Assembly: GCA_964023205.1 (NCBI GenBank)
Contig: OZ026833.1
Location: 32,266,830 to 32,330,829, forward strand
Length of the DNA: 64,000 nucleotides
From: Lutraria lutraria
Taxonomy: Eukaryota > Mollusca > Bivalvia > Venerida > Mactridae
Reading direction: 5' to 3'
Positions 12,326 through 24,260 of this stretch are shown here, in pieces (positions within the stretch are counted from its first letter, which is position 1; each line of letters opens with the position of its first letter). The position numbers and the translations under genes are program-made. The notes beneath the pieces were generated by a model, which was given only the letters and a program-made list of their open reading frames with translations, searched no databases and was not told where the DNA came from.

Positions 12326-12602
12326 GCTTTGGGATGAAAACACTGTCATAATAAATTCATATCAATGCTCTGGACTACAATTTGAACTGAGTCAGTTTAA
12401 TTGTTGAAATCTTTACTCTGGGTCATCACATAACCAAGTACCAAACAATGAAATTATTACTTGCATGCACAAAATATTATGTTAACGCCTCAGTAAACAT
12501 TAAAATTGTATCATTGTCTTGGTGACAAAAAAACTACGATAAACTGAAATGTTCTCATTATTATCAAGTTGAGGTATTTAAACCAGTTTAAAATTATGTA
12601 CG

Positions 12603-12676
12603 GTTTATAGGTAGCCTATTGGTAACATACTGGACTACTGAACAAAAGGTTGTAGGTTCAAATCTCGGTTCCGTCT
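12603..12676 (+). repeat. tRNA-like sequence (tRNA-derived repeat head)
   Basis: 'taggtagcctattggtaac' resembles an RNA polymerase III A box and 'ggttcaaatctcgg' a B box, about 50 bases apart. The arms do not fold into a clean cloverleaf by eye, so I read it as a SINE head or pseudo-tRNA rather than a functional tRNA gene. Confidence 0.4.
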
Positions 12677-13194
12677 TTCTATTTTTCAGGGACACTTTTT
12701 CAGTGTCCCAATCAAACTACCTAGCTACATGTAAGTACTGTGTTGAAACAAAATTGGAGTAAATACAAGCTGTGTATTGGTGCTTTACAATGGGTATGAT
12801 AAAGAGCCAGAAAGACTTCAAAATAAGAGTAAGGATACAAATGCCCGTTTTTTTCTTGTTTCTTATCTCCCCTCTCTGGGAGGTGACAATATCTGTTAAA
12901 TGGGCCATTAAAACAACAGAAAATAACAAAATGTTTAATTTCTGTGAGGTTGGTGGACACTATGTAAGGTTTGACTGTATTTTGTCAGTCATCATCATCA
13001 GCTTTATGTTATGTACCTAAAATGTGGTTTAATTGGTAATGTAGCTCTTTGAACAATTATATACCAGAGTAGAATTAAACAAGGTAAAATAACCTAAAAC
13101 TTCTTAAAGGAGAATTCGCCAAGTCATTGTCTTTACAAGATAATGGGTGGGGGGGGGGTTGAACAAGTTTATGACACAAACTTTTTAATGCCAC

Positions 13195-13376
13195 TAGATT
13201 GACTATTGAACAAAAGGCCATCTTTGGGAAAGACATGATGTTGCTTTTATTGACTGGTGGTCTTTATTCGGGGGGTCATTTTAGTCTAAATAATCAGCAA
13301 AAGTTTTAAAAAGAATGACCTTTATTCACAGGGTGGTCTTTATTTGGAGGTGGCTGCTAACACAGGCTTGACTGTA
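13195..13376 (+). mobile_element. MITE-like element, TACAGTC family
   Basis: The left end is eroded (gattgactattgaacaaaag) but the body and right end (ctgctaacacaggcttgac, then tgta) follow the family closely. A G-run at 13145-13158 lies just upstream. Confidence 0.75.
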
Positions 13377-14667
13377 CTAGCCAATTCATAATTCTTGTTA
13401 GCACATGTTAGTTCCTTTTTGTCAGTATTTCAATACTCTTTAGGTGTTAAAATAAATCGTATTCAGTATTTAGTTATCTCATACAACCAGTAAATGTGAT
13501 TTAAAGATTAAACCATTTTAACATTTAAGTTTTCCATTGTACCAAATATGTACTCAATTGAAAGATTGTACAAATTATGGTATATATATCACCTTGCCTG
13601 TTTTTTGTGAGGGTTTGTCATCTTTTTTTTAACATTTTTGTTTTACTGTATACTTTTGAAAAGTTAAATATTGACAGTTGTCAAGAATTGGAGATTTCTT
13701 ATAAATCTGCCCAAATAAAACCATACATTGTCCGTCGCCCGCTAAAATTAACCTTCCTAATACTATATAAGCACCTTTTATTAATTAACAAAGGATAATG
13801 GTTGCTTGTTTGTCCACATCACTTAGCATTTATTGTTGATAACGGCAATAACATATGCTATTTTATGTATATACAAATGTATACAAAAGTATAACTTATT
13901 TGCATACATTTGCTTATTAAACCACTGATAAATTGTTTGTAGCTTAAGGCAAGTTTTTTTTTGCTATTATTGGCAGTGTTATATATCTGCAGTGTAAATT
14001 ATTGGCGGGGTTTTAAATTGGCTAAAACCTATCAACCGCCAAAATTTCAACTTATACAGTATGTGGTTAGAGACAAAAACAAAAACTGCTTATGTAAAGT
14101 TTGTAAACATACCAAATAAGCTCACGTAGAACAAATAACAATTTTTTTTTATCATTGAGGAGGTATACTTCATCAACTTTTCTTTAAAACCCTCAAAATG
14201 TTCGACCTTGAATTATGTATCATATTACATTTTGGTATTTTTAACTATCCCTGACTTGTCTGTGCAAAAATGGTATCAAAATATAATACATGTACACTTA
14301 GCTAGGTATTTTTAGAGTATGCTTTTTTAAATGTTGTTGAAACAAATACTTTGACGCACCTATCTACATAGCTAGGATCCAATTTTGATATTAATTGTTT
14401 AAGCTTGAAGGAAAAGTCTTAAAGTTCTGATACAAATAGTTGTTTTATTGGTGCATATATTATGGATATGTGCATGCTTTATGCTTAAAAATAGTGATAA
14501 TGATGATGAGAACTTGGTCAAAGTACTGTTTGACGTAATTTCTTGGTCAAGTTTGATAACCAGCAAAATCACACTTTGACCTCATGAATTAAGGCCCCCA
14601 ATTCAGCAAAATATATTATTAAATGGTTTGTCTGCTTGAACAGCTTCCTATTTCACCAGGTGTACTT
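13377..14667. other. Intergenic, nothing recognised
   Basis: AT-rich, no exon-like segment and no clear repeat. Confidence 0.4.
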
Positions 14668-15857
14668 TTTAGCTCACATGAGCACTTACAGTGCGCAAGG
14701 TGAGTTCTTGTGATCAGTCTTTGTACGGCGTCGTGCGGCGTCAACTTTAATCTTATGAACACACATTTTTAGCTAAATTTTCACAAAACTGGGTCAGGAT
14801 ATAAATATTGACAAACTTTCTGAGAATGGGTGACTTGGGGTCAAAAACTAGGTCACCGGGCCAAATGAAGGGAAAACCTTGTGGATACTAGAAATCACTG
14901 TTTTTGTTAGATCTTCATAAAACTTTGTCAGAATGTTTATTTTTATGATATCTTGGACAAGATCAATATAATGGGTCATCTGTGATCAAACCTACATGTA
15001 GATCACGAGGACACATTGCTGGAAAACCTTGTGAACACTCTAGAAGTCACTGTTTTGGTCTTATGGAATCAAAACTAGGTCACTAGGTCAAATCTTATGA
15101 AAAACACTCTGACTCTAGATTCACTTATGATTGGATATTCAACAAGCATTGTCAAATTGTTTGTTTTAATGATATGTAGGCCAAGTACAAATATGGGTCA
15201 TCTGGGGTCAATAACTAGGTCACTAAGTCAAATGTTAATACTCGAAGATTTTACAGTTATAATTGGATTTTCACCAAATAATGTCAAATTGTTTGTTTTA
15301 ATGATATGTAGCTTATGTACGAATGTTGGCGGAATAGGACAAGAACTTCAAGAGTTATGTGCTCTTGACTTAGAAAATTTGCTATATTTTAGCTTGTTTT
15401 ACTCTCTAGCACCTTATCCTAATAATATTTACAATGAATGTGTATGATCTTAAGGTCTTGGACTAGTTCAGTTATGGCTGAAATCTGACCACGACTTCAA
15501 GAGTTATGGTCCCTTTGCATAAAAAAATTGCTATTTATGAGCTTATTTACACTCTAGATAGTGCCTTCAATGCTTCACCAATCCTGAACATATATACAGT
15601 GAATGTGTATATTAACCTAAAGGTCTTTGATGTGTTTGATTATGGGTGGAATTGTAGAGTACTTGTAGAGTTATGGACCCTTGTCTTAGAAACATTGCTA
15701 TGTTTTAGATTGTTTACAATAATATAGCACCTTCATTGTTGGTTTTGATCAAAATCTATGTAAAAAGGGTTATACGAGATGAAAACCGTATTATCTGGTC
15801 TTTAATTATAGTGTCTTTGTTCTCTGGTGAGCGATCTAGGGCCATCTTGGCCCCTTT
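14668..15857. mobile_element. Composite TTTAGCTCAC...GGGCCATCTTGGCCC element
   Basis: Opens 'tttttagctcacatgagcac' with 'aaggtgagttcttgtgatc' and 'ggcgtcgtgcggcgtc'; closes 'tctggtgagcgatctagggc'. The first half contains 'gggtcatctg..gtcaaaaactaggtcac' type units, with 'tgtcaaattgtttgttttaa' repeated at about 15149 and 15283. The second half (15310-15857) repeats 'aagagttatg' units as in 8578-9122. It therefore looks like a hybrid of two internal unit types. Its open frames are not protein-like. Confidence 0.7.
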
Positions 15858-15937
15858 GTTTTGTATATTTGATTATTTCTGTTATCATTTTTATCATGTA
15901 ATTTGTTTTTATTTTATAAAATAGATATTAATGAGTT

Positions 15938-16160
15938 GGATCTCTGTGGTCGAGTGATTATGGTCTGATTTGTGATCACTAACCACCACTATGAGTTTGA
16001 TTCCCAGCCATGACATGACAAATCTCACATTGAGAATACTGTCTTGTTAGCTCACAGGTTGTCTGTATAGTTATACCCATGCAGGTGTAAACTTGGGACC
16101 TTTCTCCATCATTGAAGCTGGAAATGTTGCCAACATATCCTGGATGTTGGTGTGACAGTA
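15938..16160 (+). repeat. SINE-like repeat, family B (best copy)
   Basis: Head: 'ggatctctgtggtcgagtga' (A-box-like) and 'gagtttgattcccagcc' (B-box-like). Body: 'cccatgcaggtgtaaacttg' and 'cctttctccatcattgaag', shared with 4012 and 9592. This is consistent with a tRNA-derived SINE; molluscan SINEs of the V-SINE/RUDI type are the obvious comparison, but I have not matched it. Confidence 0.6.
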
Positions 16161-17178
16161 AAAAAATAGCGAATCATATGATTAGTTCTGTTACCCCAGA
16201 AACGAAATATGTTTGCAATTCTAATGAGTCAATCATATTTTTGAAACCAAAGATAAATTATTGTCTTGTGTATGTGTAATCAATGATATTTATTATGTTA
16301 ATGACAATGCAATGTCTTTTGAGTTTGATATTAAAACCAGTAATAAATCCACTATGCACTATTTGTCTTAGGATATTTATTAAAATACAGTTAAAACAGA
16401 TCTATATACATAGTGTCTCTTGTTAAAGTAAAAGGAAATACTCGTAAACCTGACATTGTCTGAAGATTTACTGGGAAAAAAGTTTAATATAGTGCTTGTT
16501 TGTTGACAAAAGTTTGAAAGCCCTTCAGAGATAACCACTGCTTTAACCCAGAGTTGTGGATAACATGAGATAGGCAACTTAAAGTATCATGTGTGACAGC
16601 ATTTCATAAATTCAGTAGCAGGTAAATCTCAAAAAGCAAATAATGAATTATACTAAATATTTGACCTCTGCTGGATGTTATATTTTGTTACATTTTCTCA
16701 GTTAGTTTTTAGCTATACCCATAAGAAAGTAATCGGCCTGAAAAAATGGTACTATATATTTTTTAATGGCATAAGTAGGTAGCATAAACGGATGTAATAA
16801 AACTTACAGTCAAAATTAATATTTGAAAATCACAGCAGCAGAAAATGTAAAAAATATGCATGTATTATCAGTGGGTAAGAAGCTTTATTTGCTACAAAAT
16901 GAGCATGTTTGGGGAAAAGCAATATCATGCGCGATATTACATTCTAGGTAATATCTTTAGAATCATTTTATGTATCCTTGATCAATATGTGTTGGTCTTA
17001 GTCGTAGGTAAAGGGTTGGTATAAAATGCGGATGAATGGCGCAAACAGATCAAGCCATACAATGGAAACGCGGACAGCAAGCTTACAGTCAGTATTGCAT
17101 GCAATACAAGTCCTCTGCCAGCACATATCATTGGAATGTTAGCTGATGTTTTTACAGTACGATCTGTCAAGATTTTTA
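16161..17178. other. Intergenic, nothing recognised
   Basis: No coding pattern or repeat boundary recognised over about 1 kb. Confidence 0.4.
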
Positions 17179-18022
17179 TGCCCCCGTATCGATAGATCGG
17201 GGGCATATTGTTTTTGGCCTCTCTGTTTGTCTGTTTGTACCAAACTTTAACCTTGCCTATAAAATCAAAACGCCTGCACCTACATCCATCAAACTTCATA
17301 TGTAGGTTCCTCATGACAACCTATACAGGACCTGTGTATTTTCAGGTCAGTATGTTAAAGGTCACAGGGTCATTGTGTTAAAAACAATCCGACATTTTTT
17401 TAGGATACTACTCCTACATTTTTATGGGATTTTGACGAAACTTTCACAGACTTGTTGTTACTAAGAACCACCACACATATATTCCGGGTTTTGTGATTCG
17501 ATCATTTTTGACGGAATTATGGCTCTTTGTCTATTTTGTGTGATTGTAACAGCGAAATACTCTTTCCTTGTTTTCTCAGGGGATTTTGATAAAACTTTCA
17601 TGTAACTATTGTTATCGAGATACCTAATGCATGTTGTAAAGGTTTTATGAGTCGATAAATTTGTACGGAATTATGACCGTTTGTTTATTTTGTGCATATG
17701 TAATACATAGAGAAATACTCTATTGCTTGCAACTTCTTCTGTATTTCTCAAGGGATTTTTACCAAACTTACAATAGAAATATTGTCACCATGTTCACCAG
17801 GACATATTGTTAGGTTTTTGTGATTCGATCATTTTTAGCAGATTTACGGTACTTTGTTTGCCTGTACCAAAATTTAACCTTGCCTATTAAATCAAAACGC
17901 TACCACCTGCAATCTTCAAATTTCATATCTTGGTTCATCATGACAATCTCTACAGGACCTGTGTATTTTCAAAAAGGGCAACCGGAGGGGGCATGGTGTT
18001 TATAAAACACATCTTGTTAATG
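17179..18022. mobile_element. Element bounded by TGCCCCCG / GGGGGCAT
   Basis: Left end 'atgcccccgtatcgatagat' immediately followed by 'cgggggcatattg', right end 'ggagggggcatggtgtttat'. Inside, a unit of about 180-190 bp keyed on 'gggattttgataaaactttc' / 'tttttgtgattcgatcattt' is repeated imperfectly near 17435, 17580 and 17755. The 'ctgtttgtaccaaactttaa' block is repeated at about 17230 and 17865. No coding capacity. Confidence 0.65.
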
Positions 18023-18029
18023 ATGATAA

Positions 18030-18960
18030 TTAAGTTATCATCCAGAAACCATATTTCAGTGACCTAGATAGTTGACCTGTTGACCCAAATGTTACCCTAC
18101 TCTAGGTTATCCCCTAAGTTATCCATACACAAATTTTTCATTGAAATTCATCACCCCTAACTGAAGTTATCATCCGGAAACCAAATTTCTATTTATAGTA
18201 ACAGTGACCTAGATATTTAACATATTGACCTCAAATGCAATCCCACTCTAGGTCATCCCCTAAGCTGTCCATACACTAATTTTCATTGAAATCATTCATC
18301 CCTAACCCAAATTTCTATTTAATTTCAGTGACCTAGATATTTGACCTATTGACCTCAAATGCAATCCCACTCGTGGTTATACCCTAAGCTATCCACACAC
18401 CAACTTTCAATGAAATATGTCATCCCTAACTGAAGTTATCATCCGGAAACCAAATTTCTATTTTTAGTTTCAGTGACCTAGATATTTGACATATTGACCT
18501 CAAATCCAATCCCATTTTAGGTTATCCCCTAATCTATCCATATACCAACTTTCATTGAAACATCCCTAACTGAAGTTATCATCAGGAAATCAAATTTCTA
18601 TTTTTAGTAACAGTGGCCTAGATATTTTACCTATTGACCTCATATGCTCCCACTCTAGGCAATCCCCAGAGCTGTCCATACACCAAGTTTCATTGAAATT
18701 GTCATCCCTAACTGAATTTATCATCCGGAAACCAATTTTCTATTTTTATAGGAACAGTGACCCAAATATTTGACCTATTGACCCAAAATGCAATCCCACT
18801 ATAGGTAATGCCCTAAGCTATCCATATACCATTTTTCATTGATATCCGTCAATTCTAACTGAAGTTATCATCCGGAAACCACTTCGGACAGACAGACGGA
18901 CGGACGGAGTGACGACGACAAACACTATAATAGTCCTCATCGGTACGGCAGGAGACTAAC
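18030..18960. repeat. Degenerate tandem repeat of about 145 bp within an interspersed element
   Basis: 'gaagttatcatccgg' recurs at 18163, 18432, 18572, 18714 (variant) and 18861, with an intermediate unit at about 18300 that has lost this segment. Each unit also carries 'cagtgacctagatatttgac' and 'ctaagctatccatacacca'. The end (18885-18960) is 'ggacagacagacggacggac' followed by 'cgacgacaaacactataat'. Confidence 0.8.
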
Positions 18961-19385
18961 AAAGGAATTAAACTGGTTCCCTTATACCCATCCCAGCTAA
19001 ACTGCTACATTTTGCACTTACATTTTTAGGTCACATAATGTTATCAGTGATTAGGCTAAGAACAAAATAAATGTTGTCATGTTTGCAGTTACCAGACACT
19101 ATATTTTCATACTTAGGGTATTACTGGTAGAAACGTTCGGATCAATACCAAAACAGGATAGACCGGGTAACTGGAATTATAGTTATTTTTTCTTTCCTTA
19201 TCATGAACTAGAAATGAACACTCATCATATATTATCAGAAAGATAAACTTATTTAATCCACAATAACTAATAAAACCCTGGACAAATAATATTTATTAGT
19301 CCAAGAAAAAACAACAGATTAATATCTCAGCGAAAAGGTAAAATTTTGTCAAAAAAGAAGACAACTGCTAATGACAAGATACGGA
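18961..19385. other. 3' flank of the fucosyltransferase gene
   Basis: No repeat recognised. An AATAAA on the - strand (tttatt at 19294-19299) lies about 365 bases past the fucosyltransferase stop codon and is a candidate poly(A) signal. Confidence 0.3.
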
Positions 19386-19508
19386 CAAAGGGGTTTGTGT
19401 CACGAAAAAAATTTTTTTCTCTATGTGACCCATATATATATATAATATATATATATGGGTTACATGGAGAAAATTCTTTTTTGAAATTTTTCGTGACAAA
19501 CCCCTTTG
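19386..19508. mobile_element. Short palindromic element, CAAAGGGGTTTGT family
   Basis: 123 bp that fold on themselves: 'caaaggggtttgtgtcacga' at the left, 'tcgtgacaaacccctttg' at the right, with 'gacccatatatata' against 'tatatatatgggttac' in the middle. The ends match the outer ends of the large inverted-repeat element at 23504-25559, so it looks like an internal-deletion derivative of it. Confidence 0.75.
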
Positions 19509-19659
19509 GATACGGGCATTTAATGACAAACGAATCGGTGCTTCTTAAAATGAAGGGAGCTGCATTCTACCACTACATATAAAATGAGGCCAGTTATTTT
19601 GGAAATTGGCAACTCTTGAAATAGAAATGCAGAAGCCTAAATACTAAGTGCGTTACAAA

Positions 19660-20646
19660 TCATTCCAATCCAACCCAGTCACGTGGAAAGAAATCGTCAT
19701 AATTATATTCAGTCCTTTCGAACGTACCCTCTTTCATGGGGTATTTATAATATATAACAGTGCCACGTGACAAAAATCCTGCCCACCAACCGAACGAACC
19801 AACTGTTTTGATCACGTGATCGCAGACTGTCAACAATGCAAAGTCTTCTATGGGAGAATTGTGCACATATTCCACAGATATATTTTTATAATCCATTATT
19901 GATTTCGAGTAATCCATTCCATCAGAACAAACTATAAATATAACATTGTCGAATTTCTTAAGCATAAAATCCACTGCATGATGAATGTATTCGTCAGGCG
20001 CCGGTCTTACCCCACCCAGTGAGAACGTTTCGGATGCTAAATCCCCTCGACGTATGTGCACACCTACCACTACAGCAGCTTGTCCATATTTCAGAGTGTA
20101 CACTTCCCGATAATCTTCCACGATGCTCCTCACTGGCTCTCTGATGCGTTTCTTCAGCGTTAATTCATCTCTTACTTCATCAAATACATGCTCAAAGTAT
20201 TTCCAGGATTGCAAGTATTCACCTACAACATAGTTCTGGTCTCTGGACATGTTCATAAACGTCGGGTCAAACACACAACACTGTTTAGCTAATTTGACCA
20301 CAAACTTTTCACACATTTTCCTATCTTTTCTTTTCTCAGCTGTCTGAAGATCAAAATACTGGACAATATCGTCATCTTCACCCAGAATGATTGTGAAATT
20401 ATTTCGCTTAGCAATTCCATATATTGAGGCATATTGGAATATATGATTCGCAAGCCGTCCGTTAAATGTTTGACATATGTACCGTGTTCCAGAGTTATGT
20501 TGCTCAAGAAAAAAGTTTGATTTAAAAATCTGAATAAATGCAACAAAGGATAAAACAGTTGCCACGGAGACATACAGCAAAGCTCCTGAAAAATCAATAT
20601 TTATATAATGAAAACTTATAAGAAAATTGTGACCAATGGGATACAC
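19660..20646 (-). CDS. GT11 alpha-1,2-fucosyltransferase-like protein
   Basis: 328 residues in one open frame. Family GT11 enzymes move fucose from GDP-fucose onto galactose (alpha-1,2 linkage) on glycans in the Golgi lumen. Visible hallmarks: a single hydrophobic segment at residues 21-43 (type II signal anchor), GRLANHIFQYAS at 63-74, the GDP-fucose-binding motif HIRRGD at 197-202, and FALLTVCDHVIKTVGSFGWW at 269-288, the conserved C-terminal block. NMS (132-134) and NIS (255-257) are possible glycosylation sites. The length fits FUT1/FUT2-like and invertebrate GT11 proteins. The start is uncertain: a good splice acceptor (tttttcag) ends at 20586, so the ATG at 20644-20646 may be intronic and the coding exon may begin at 20585, just before the membrane anchor. 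No partner exon with the right phase was found upstream. The acceptor sugar and the exact linkage cannot be read from sequence. Confidence 0.9.
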   Translation of the reverse strand: MYPIGHNFLISFHYINIDFSGALLYVSVATVLSFVAFIQIFKSNFFLEQHNSGTRYICQTFNGRLANHIFQYASIYGIAKRNNFTIILGEDDDIVQYFDLQTAEKRKDRKMCEKFVVKLAKQCCVFDPTFMNMSRDQNYVVGEYLQSWKYFEHVFDEVRDELTLKKRIREPVRSIVEDYREVYTLKYGQAAVVVGVHIRRGDLASETFSLGGVRPAPDEYIHHAVDFMLKKFDNVIFIVCSDGMDYSKSIMDYKNISVEYVHNSPIEDFALLTVCDHVIKTVGSFGWWAGFLSRGTVIYYKYPMKEGTFERTEYNYDDFFPRDWVGLE

Positions 20647-22794
20647 GTGCCTTTATTTTATGTATGTCTACTACTGGAGTCTACTTCTTTGTAGTTGTTC
20701 TCTGTTTAATTTCAGTATAAACAAAAACACAAACTAGAATGAAATAATTATTTCATTTAAAAGTAAATGACGAATAAATGTTGCATAATAGTATAATAAA
20801 AGGTTGGCATATTGATCAACAGTATCAGAATATATGTATGCAGTAATACACATATCAATATGATAAGTAACACATACGTGAACTTATTGTATCGCTTCTG
20901 ACAAATTTGAACTCGTGACAATGTATTATGCAAAACATCTTTTAAACAATTATTATCCCTGCCGTATCTGAAATCAAATTTTTGGTAATCGCAACCTGCC
21001 ACTTATTGCAAATTGTATTTTTACTTTTGCAATAACCCCCAACAAAAAAACTACAACTAGAACATATATTCGTTCCATCAGGCAACTGTGCATGGATACG
21101 GACAGCTAGATTTAGTCAACGATTTATTTTTATCACCGGCTTAATTCACATTACAATGTAAATTATAAGTAAATTGTGGCAAATGGATTACATGTATCCT
21201 CATTTTATAGTGAACTATACTGTAAATTTACTTTATATCATTATTCCGTAAAATGTGCATTTGTACTTTTATGTTTTACATTTTTGTTTAGAATTCTTAT
21301 GCTTTTACATCATTCATTTTTAACGCATTTACATTATGCATTAAATCTTACATATATAATTATCATAAATAGTTACAAATTACAAAATACATTTAATGTT
21401 ATGGTGCATTTATATATGTATTACGCAGTAAAATTATACTAATTTATACATACATATTGTATTATACAGTTAAATAAGCCGCGAAAAACCGAATTCTGTT
21501 GGATCCTCTCAACTTTGTTACAGTCCCTTTTTAAACTTTTTGAACAGCTATGATGATAAATACTAACACAAATCACGAATGAAATAATATATTTTACCTC
21601 TAAATGATTTCGAGAACATTTTTTTCTTGTATTTTTTCACACAAATACATGTATCGATTTCATTAAAGTCCGTTAACAACTAAAATTGCAGATTTTCATC
21701 TGAATACGGTTATGGATGTCCTTACTGAATACATATACTATTAGTAATAAAATATAATAAAAAGAGCTCGTTTTTGCGTAATTAAATCCTTTCAAAGGGT
21801 GAAGCGTGATAACTACACCGTTATGAAAGTTACTTGTTAAAGGTTGATCCCCGTTTTTCCCATGAGGTTTAAAGGTATATCCCTTGATTCTTACATTACA
21901 TTAGTTTGAATATAAAGTATTTTATGAAACATAAAAGTATATTTATCTCCACAACTACTGGTTATACATAGATATATATAGCATGTCTTATATCAAGCCG
22001 TTGACACAGCTTGTTCTGAATGTACACAGGTTGAAATAATTTGACACAGATCCAAGTAGTTGATGGAATTGTCATTTATTTTAAACATATTAAATGATGC
22101 ATAATACATCACAACTTTACAACATACATATGAACTGCTTGGATAACATATAACAAAATTTCATCAATATATAAAACAACATATGAACTGTACATGAAGA
22201 AGGTGGTGCAACAATAATAGCCATCAAGTATGTTTTACACAATATTATAAAACATACTGTACCACCCAAGGAAAAGTATATTTAGGCCGTCCTTTAAAAA
22301 TGCTAGCTTGTATTTATGCGACCGACTCGTTAATAATCTCCTGACCCAAATTCCTTTTGTCGATTTCGACAAATTGATTTTTGTTGCTGTTGTTGTTGTT
22401 ATTATCCTGGAATTTCGTACGTGTTAAGCGCTAGAATATTTGTAATGAAAACTATTAAATAAGATGCATATGCCTAGTAGCAAACCAACATTTTTTATGG
22501 ATACCGGCCTTACGTACACGGATCTGTTTGATTAAACTATCGCCAGCGCGCGGTTGTCGGTATTGTCCAATGAAATCGTTGTATTACTCTAATTTACCCA
22601 TGACTGACAAGTTTGTTGACATAGCGGAACAACGTGCACAACAACGGAAAGTCGTCGTTGAATTCACCAGGTAGTTGTCACTACCTGAATTCACAGACAC
22701 TTGGAAAAAACCAAAATAATTGTATTTTTTGTCAATCCCAACACATAAACTGATCATATCTATCAATAAAACCTAAAATAAACCGTTTTGAAAA
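20647..22794. other. 5' flank of the fucosyltransferase gene
   Basis: AT-rich. A - strand frame at 20757-21002 encodes a hydrophobic stretch (YVLLIILICVLLHTYILILL). It has a possible donor (gtatgt) near 20875, but the phase does not join the acceptor at 20585, so I do not annotate it as an exon. A 'tgttgctgttgttgttgtta' microsatellite lies at about 22383, and a small palindrome around 'gaattcaccaggtag' at 22660-22695. Confidence 0.35.
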
Positions 22795-23397
22795 AATACA
22801 CTTTTCAACGTCAACAATATATAGTTACTATTATTATACCTCACGTGACTTATTTACTCTATAGTCTTATGTGACGTCAGAGGGTGACAATCCGTAATGT
22901 TACCCTCTGACATTACATTTCGGCCCGCTTGCCATAACGAAACTGCCCTCACGCGCTCACGCGATTTTACCGGGTGTCGAATTTTAATCCATCTCTGTCG
23001 TATCGAATACCAACCTTGTCTAGACACTTTAGGCACTTTAGTAGAATATACTTATAGTTTGACATGCGGTTTTGCAGTAGACATTTTGACAGCAAAAGTA
23101 ACTATGGTGTCAGAAAGAAGCTTCGTTTCAATTTCTATTATAGTTTCGTTATATTTGTTAACATGTTTGTTGAATTTAGTATCTTTCTTAATTGTTTTTT
23201 TTTGTTCGGTATAATAAAATAAATATCACATCCCACATAGGGTGATAGAACGTAATGTTTACCCTTGACAAAGTAATGTCTACCTCGGCTAACGCCTCGG
23301 TCGACATTATTTGTCTCGGGTAAACATTACGTTCTATCACCCTATGTGGGATGTGATATTTATATAGTAGTACATTGTTGACGTTGAAAAATGTATT
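22795..23397. mobile_element. Fold-back element with 26-bp TIRs and a 143-bp internal palindrome
   Basis: Outer ends 'aatacacttttcaacgtcaa' (22795) and 'ttgacgttgaaaaatgtatt' (to 23397) are inverted repeats of about 26 bases. Inside, 23220-23264 and 23318-23362 are perfect 45-base inverted arms (tcacatcccacatagggtga and complement), and the 53-base spacer between them is itself nearly palindromic. A second small palindrome (gtcagagggtgac / ccctctgac) lies at 22876-22912. An open frame on the + strand (22897-23214) lies inside it and shows no known protein pattern. Confidence 0.75.
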
Positions 23398-23944
23398 GAA
23401 TAAAGTTGCATGTATGTATATAAATTACATTTCTCCACGAAGCAGTTCTCAATGGTAGGATACTACGTCATCTCGCACCTGTTTGAAAAGGTCCTCCCTC
23501 GACCAAAGGTGTTTGTCACGAAAAAAAAATCAAAAAAAAAATTGTTTCCATGTAACCCGTATAATTATGCATGTATATAGAAGGGAAAGAACTTCGACAA
23601 TTCGAATTTTCCAACGCGTGTTATAAAAATCCATGTTATTGCAATGCAGTACTAAATATTTAACTCATATATAGTGCAACGTGTGGGCAACTCAACACGC
23701 TAACAGAAAATGTATACTTTTACTACCTTTAAAGATACATGTATTTTAATCTCAATACTGAAGATTTTTTACTCGAAAAATATGGAGGCTGATTTCTGCC
23801 ATTTCATAATTATCACACACGAAGATATGAAATGGCAGAAATCAACCACCCTTTATAATAACAGTATTACATTATGATTTTAGGCCATTTCTTACCAATC
23901 TTGATCACTTTTTTCCCATATAATAACTGTATTGCATTATGATT

Positions 23945-24256
23945 CTTGGCTATTTTTACTCTCTTGGCCACTTTTCCCCCTGTCTTTAGAAATACTATAC
24001 ATTATTGGATTGTTTTTTCTTCTCTCTTGACCACTTTTTTCCCTTCTCTTTAGGAATACTATATATTGTTGACTAGTTTTTACCCTCTTGGCAACTTTTT
24101 CCCCTTACTTACATCTGAAATAAAGCTAACCCTTATAAAAATTGGTTGCATTTTAGGTCGCTTTTTCCGCTCTTGGCAACTTTTTCCCCTCACATTCTGA
24201 AATAAAGCTAACCATTATAAAGATTGGTTGCATTTAGGTCGCTTTTTCCCCTCTTG
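23945..24256. repeat. Imperfect tandem repeats keyed on CTCTTGGCAACTTTTTCCCC
   Basis: 'ctcttggccacttttccccc' and close variants occur at about 23962, 24034, 24093, 24173 and 24243. 'ctgaaataaagctaacc' plus 'ttggttgcattttaggtcgc' is duplicated at about 24115 and 24199. Confidence 0.75.
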
Positions 24257-24260
24257 GCAA

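Noticed and set aside
12603..12676. Functional tRNA genes here and at 26735, 27664 and 46186
   Set aside because: A/B-box-like motifs are present but stems do not pair into a full cloverleaf, and similar heads occur on SINE-like repeats in the window.
16982..17314. 110-codon - strand frame
   Set aside because: It crosses the left boundary of the dispersed element at 17179 and has no protein motif; most probably fortuitous.
20289..20597. 102-codon frame overlapping the fucosyltransferase on the same strand
   Set aside because: It is an out-of-frame shadow; the fucosyltransferase frame carries the catalytic motifs over the same bases.
20757..21002. Hydrophobic - strand frame as a 5' exon of the fucosyltransferase
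   Set aside because: Its best donor leaves two bases over, whereas the acceptor at 20585 needs one; the junction would break the reading frame.
22897..23214. 105-codon + strand frame with a hydrophobic C-terminus
   Set aside because: It lies wholly inside the fold-back element 22795-23397 and ends next to its palindrome; no recognisable fold.
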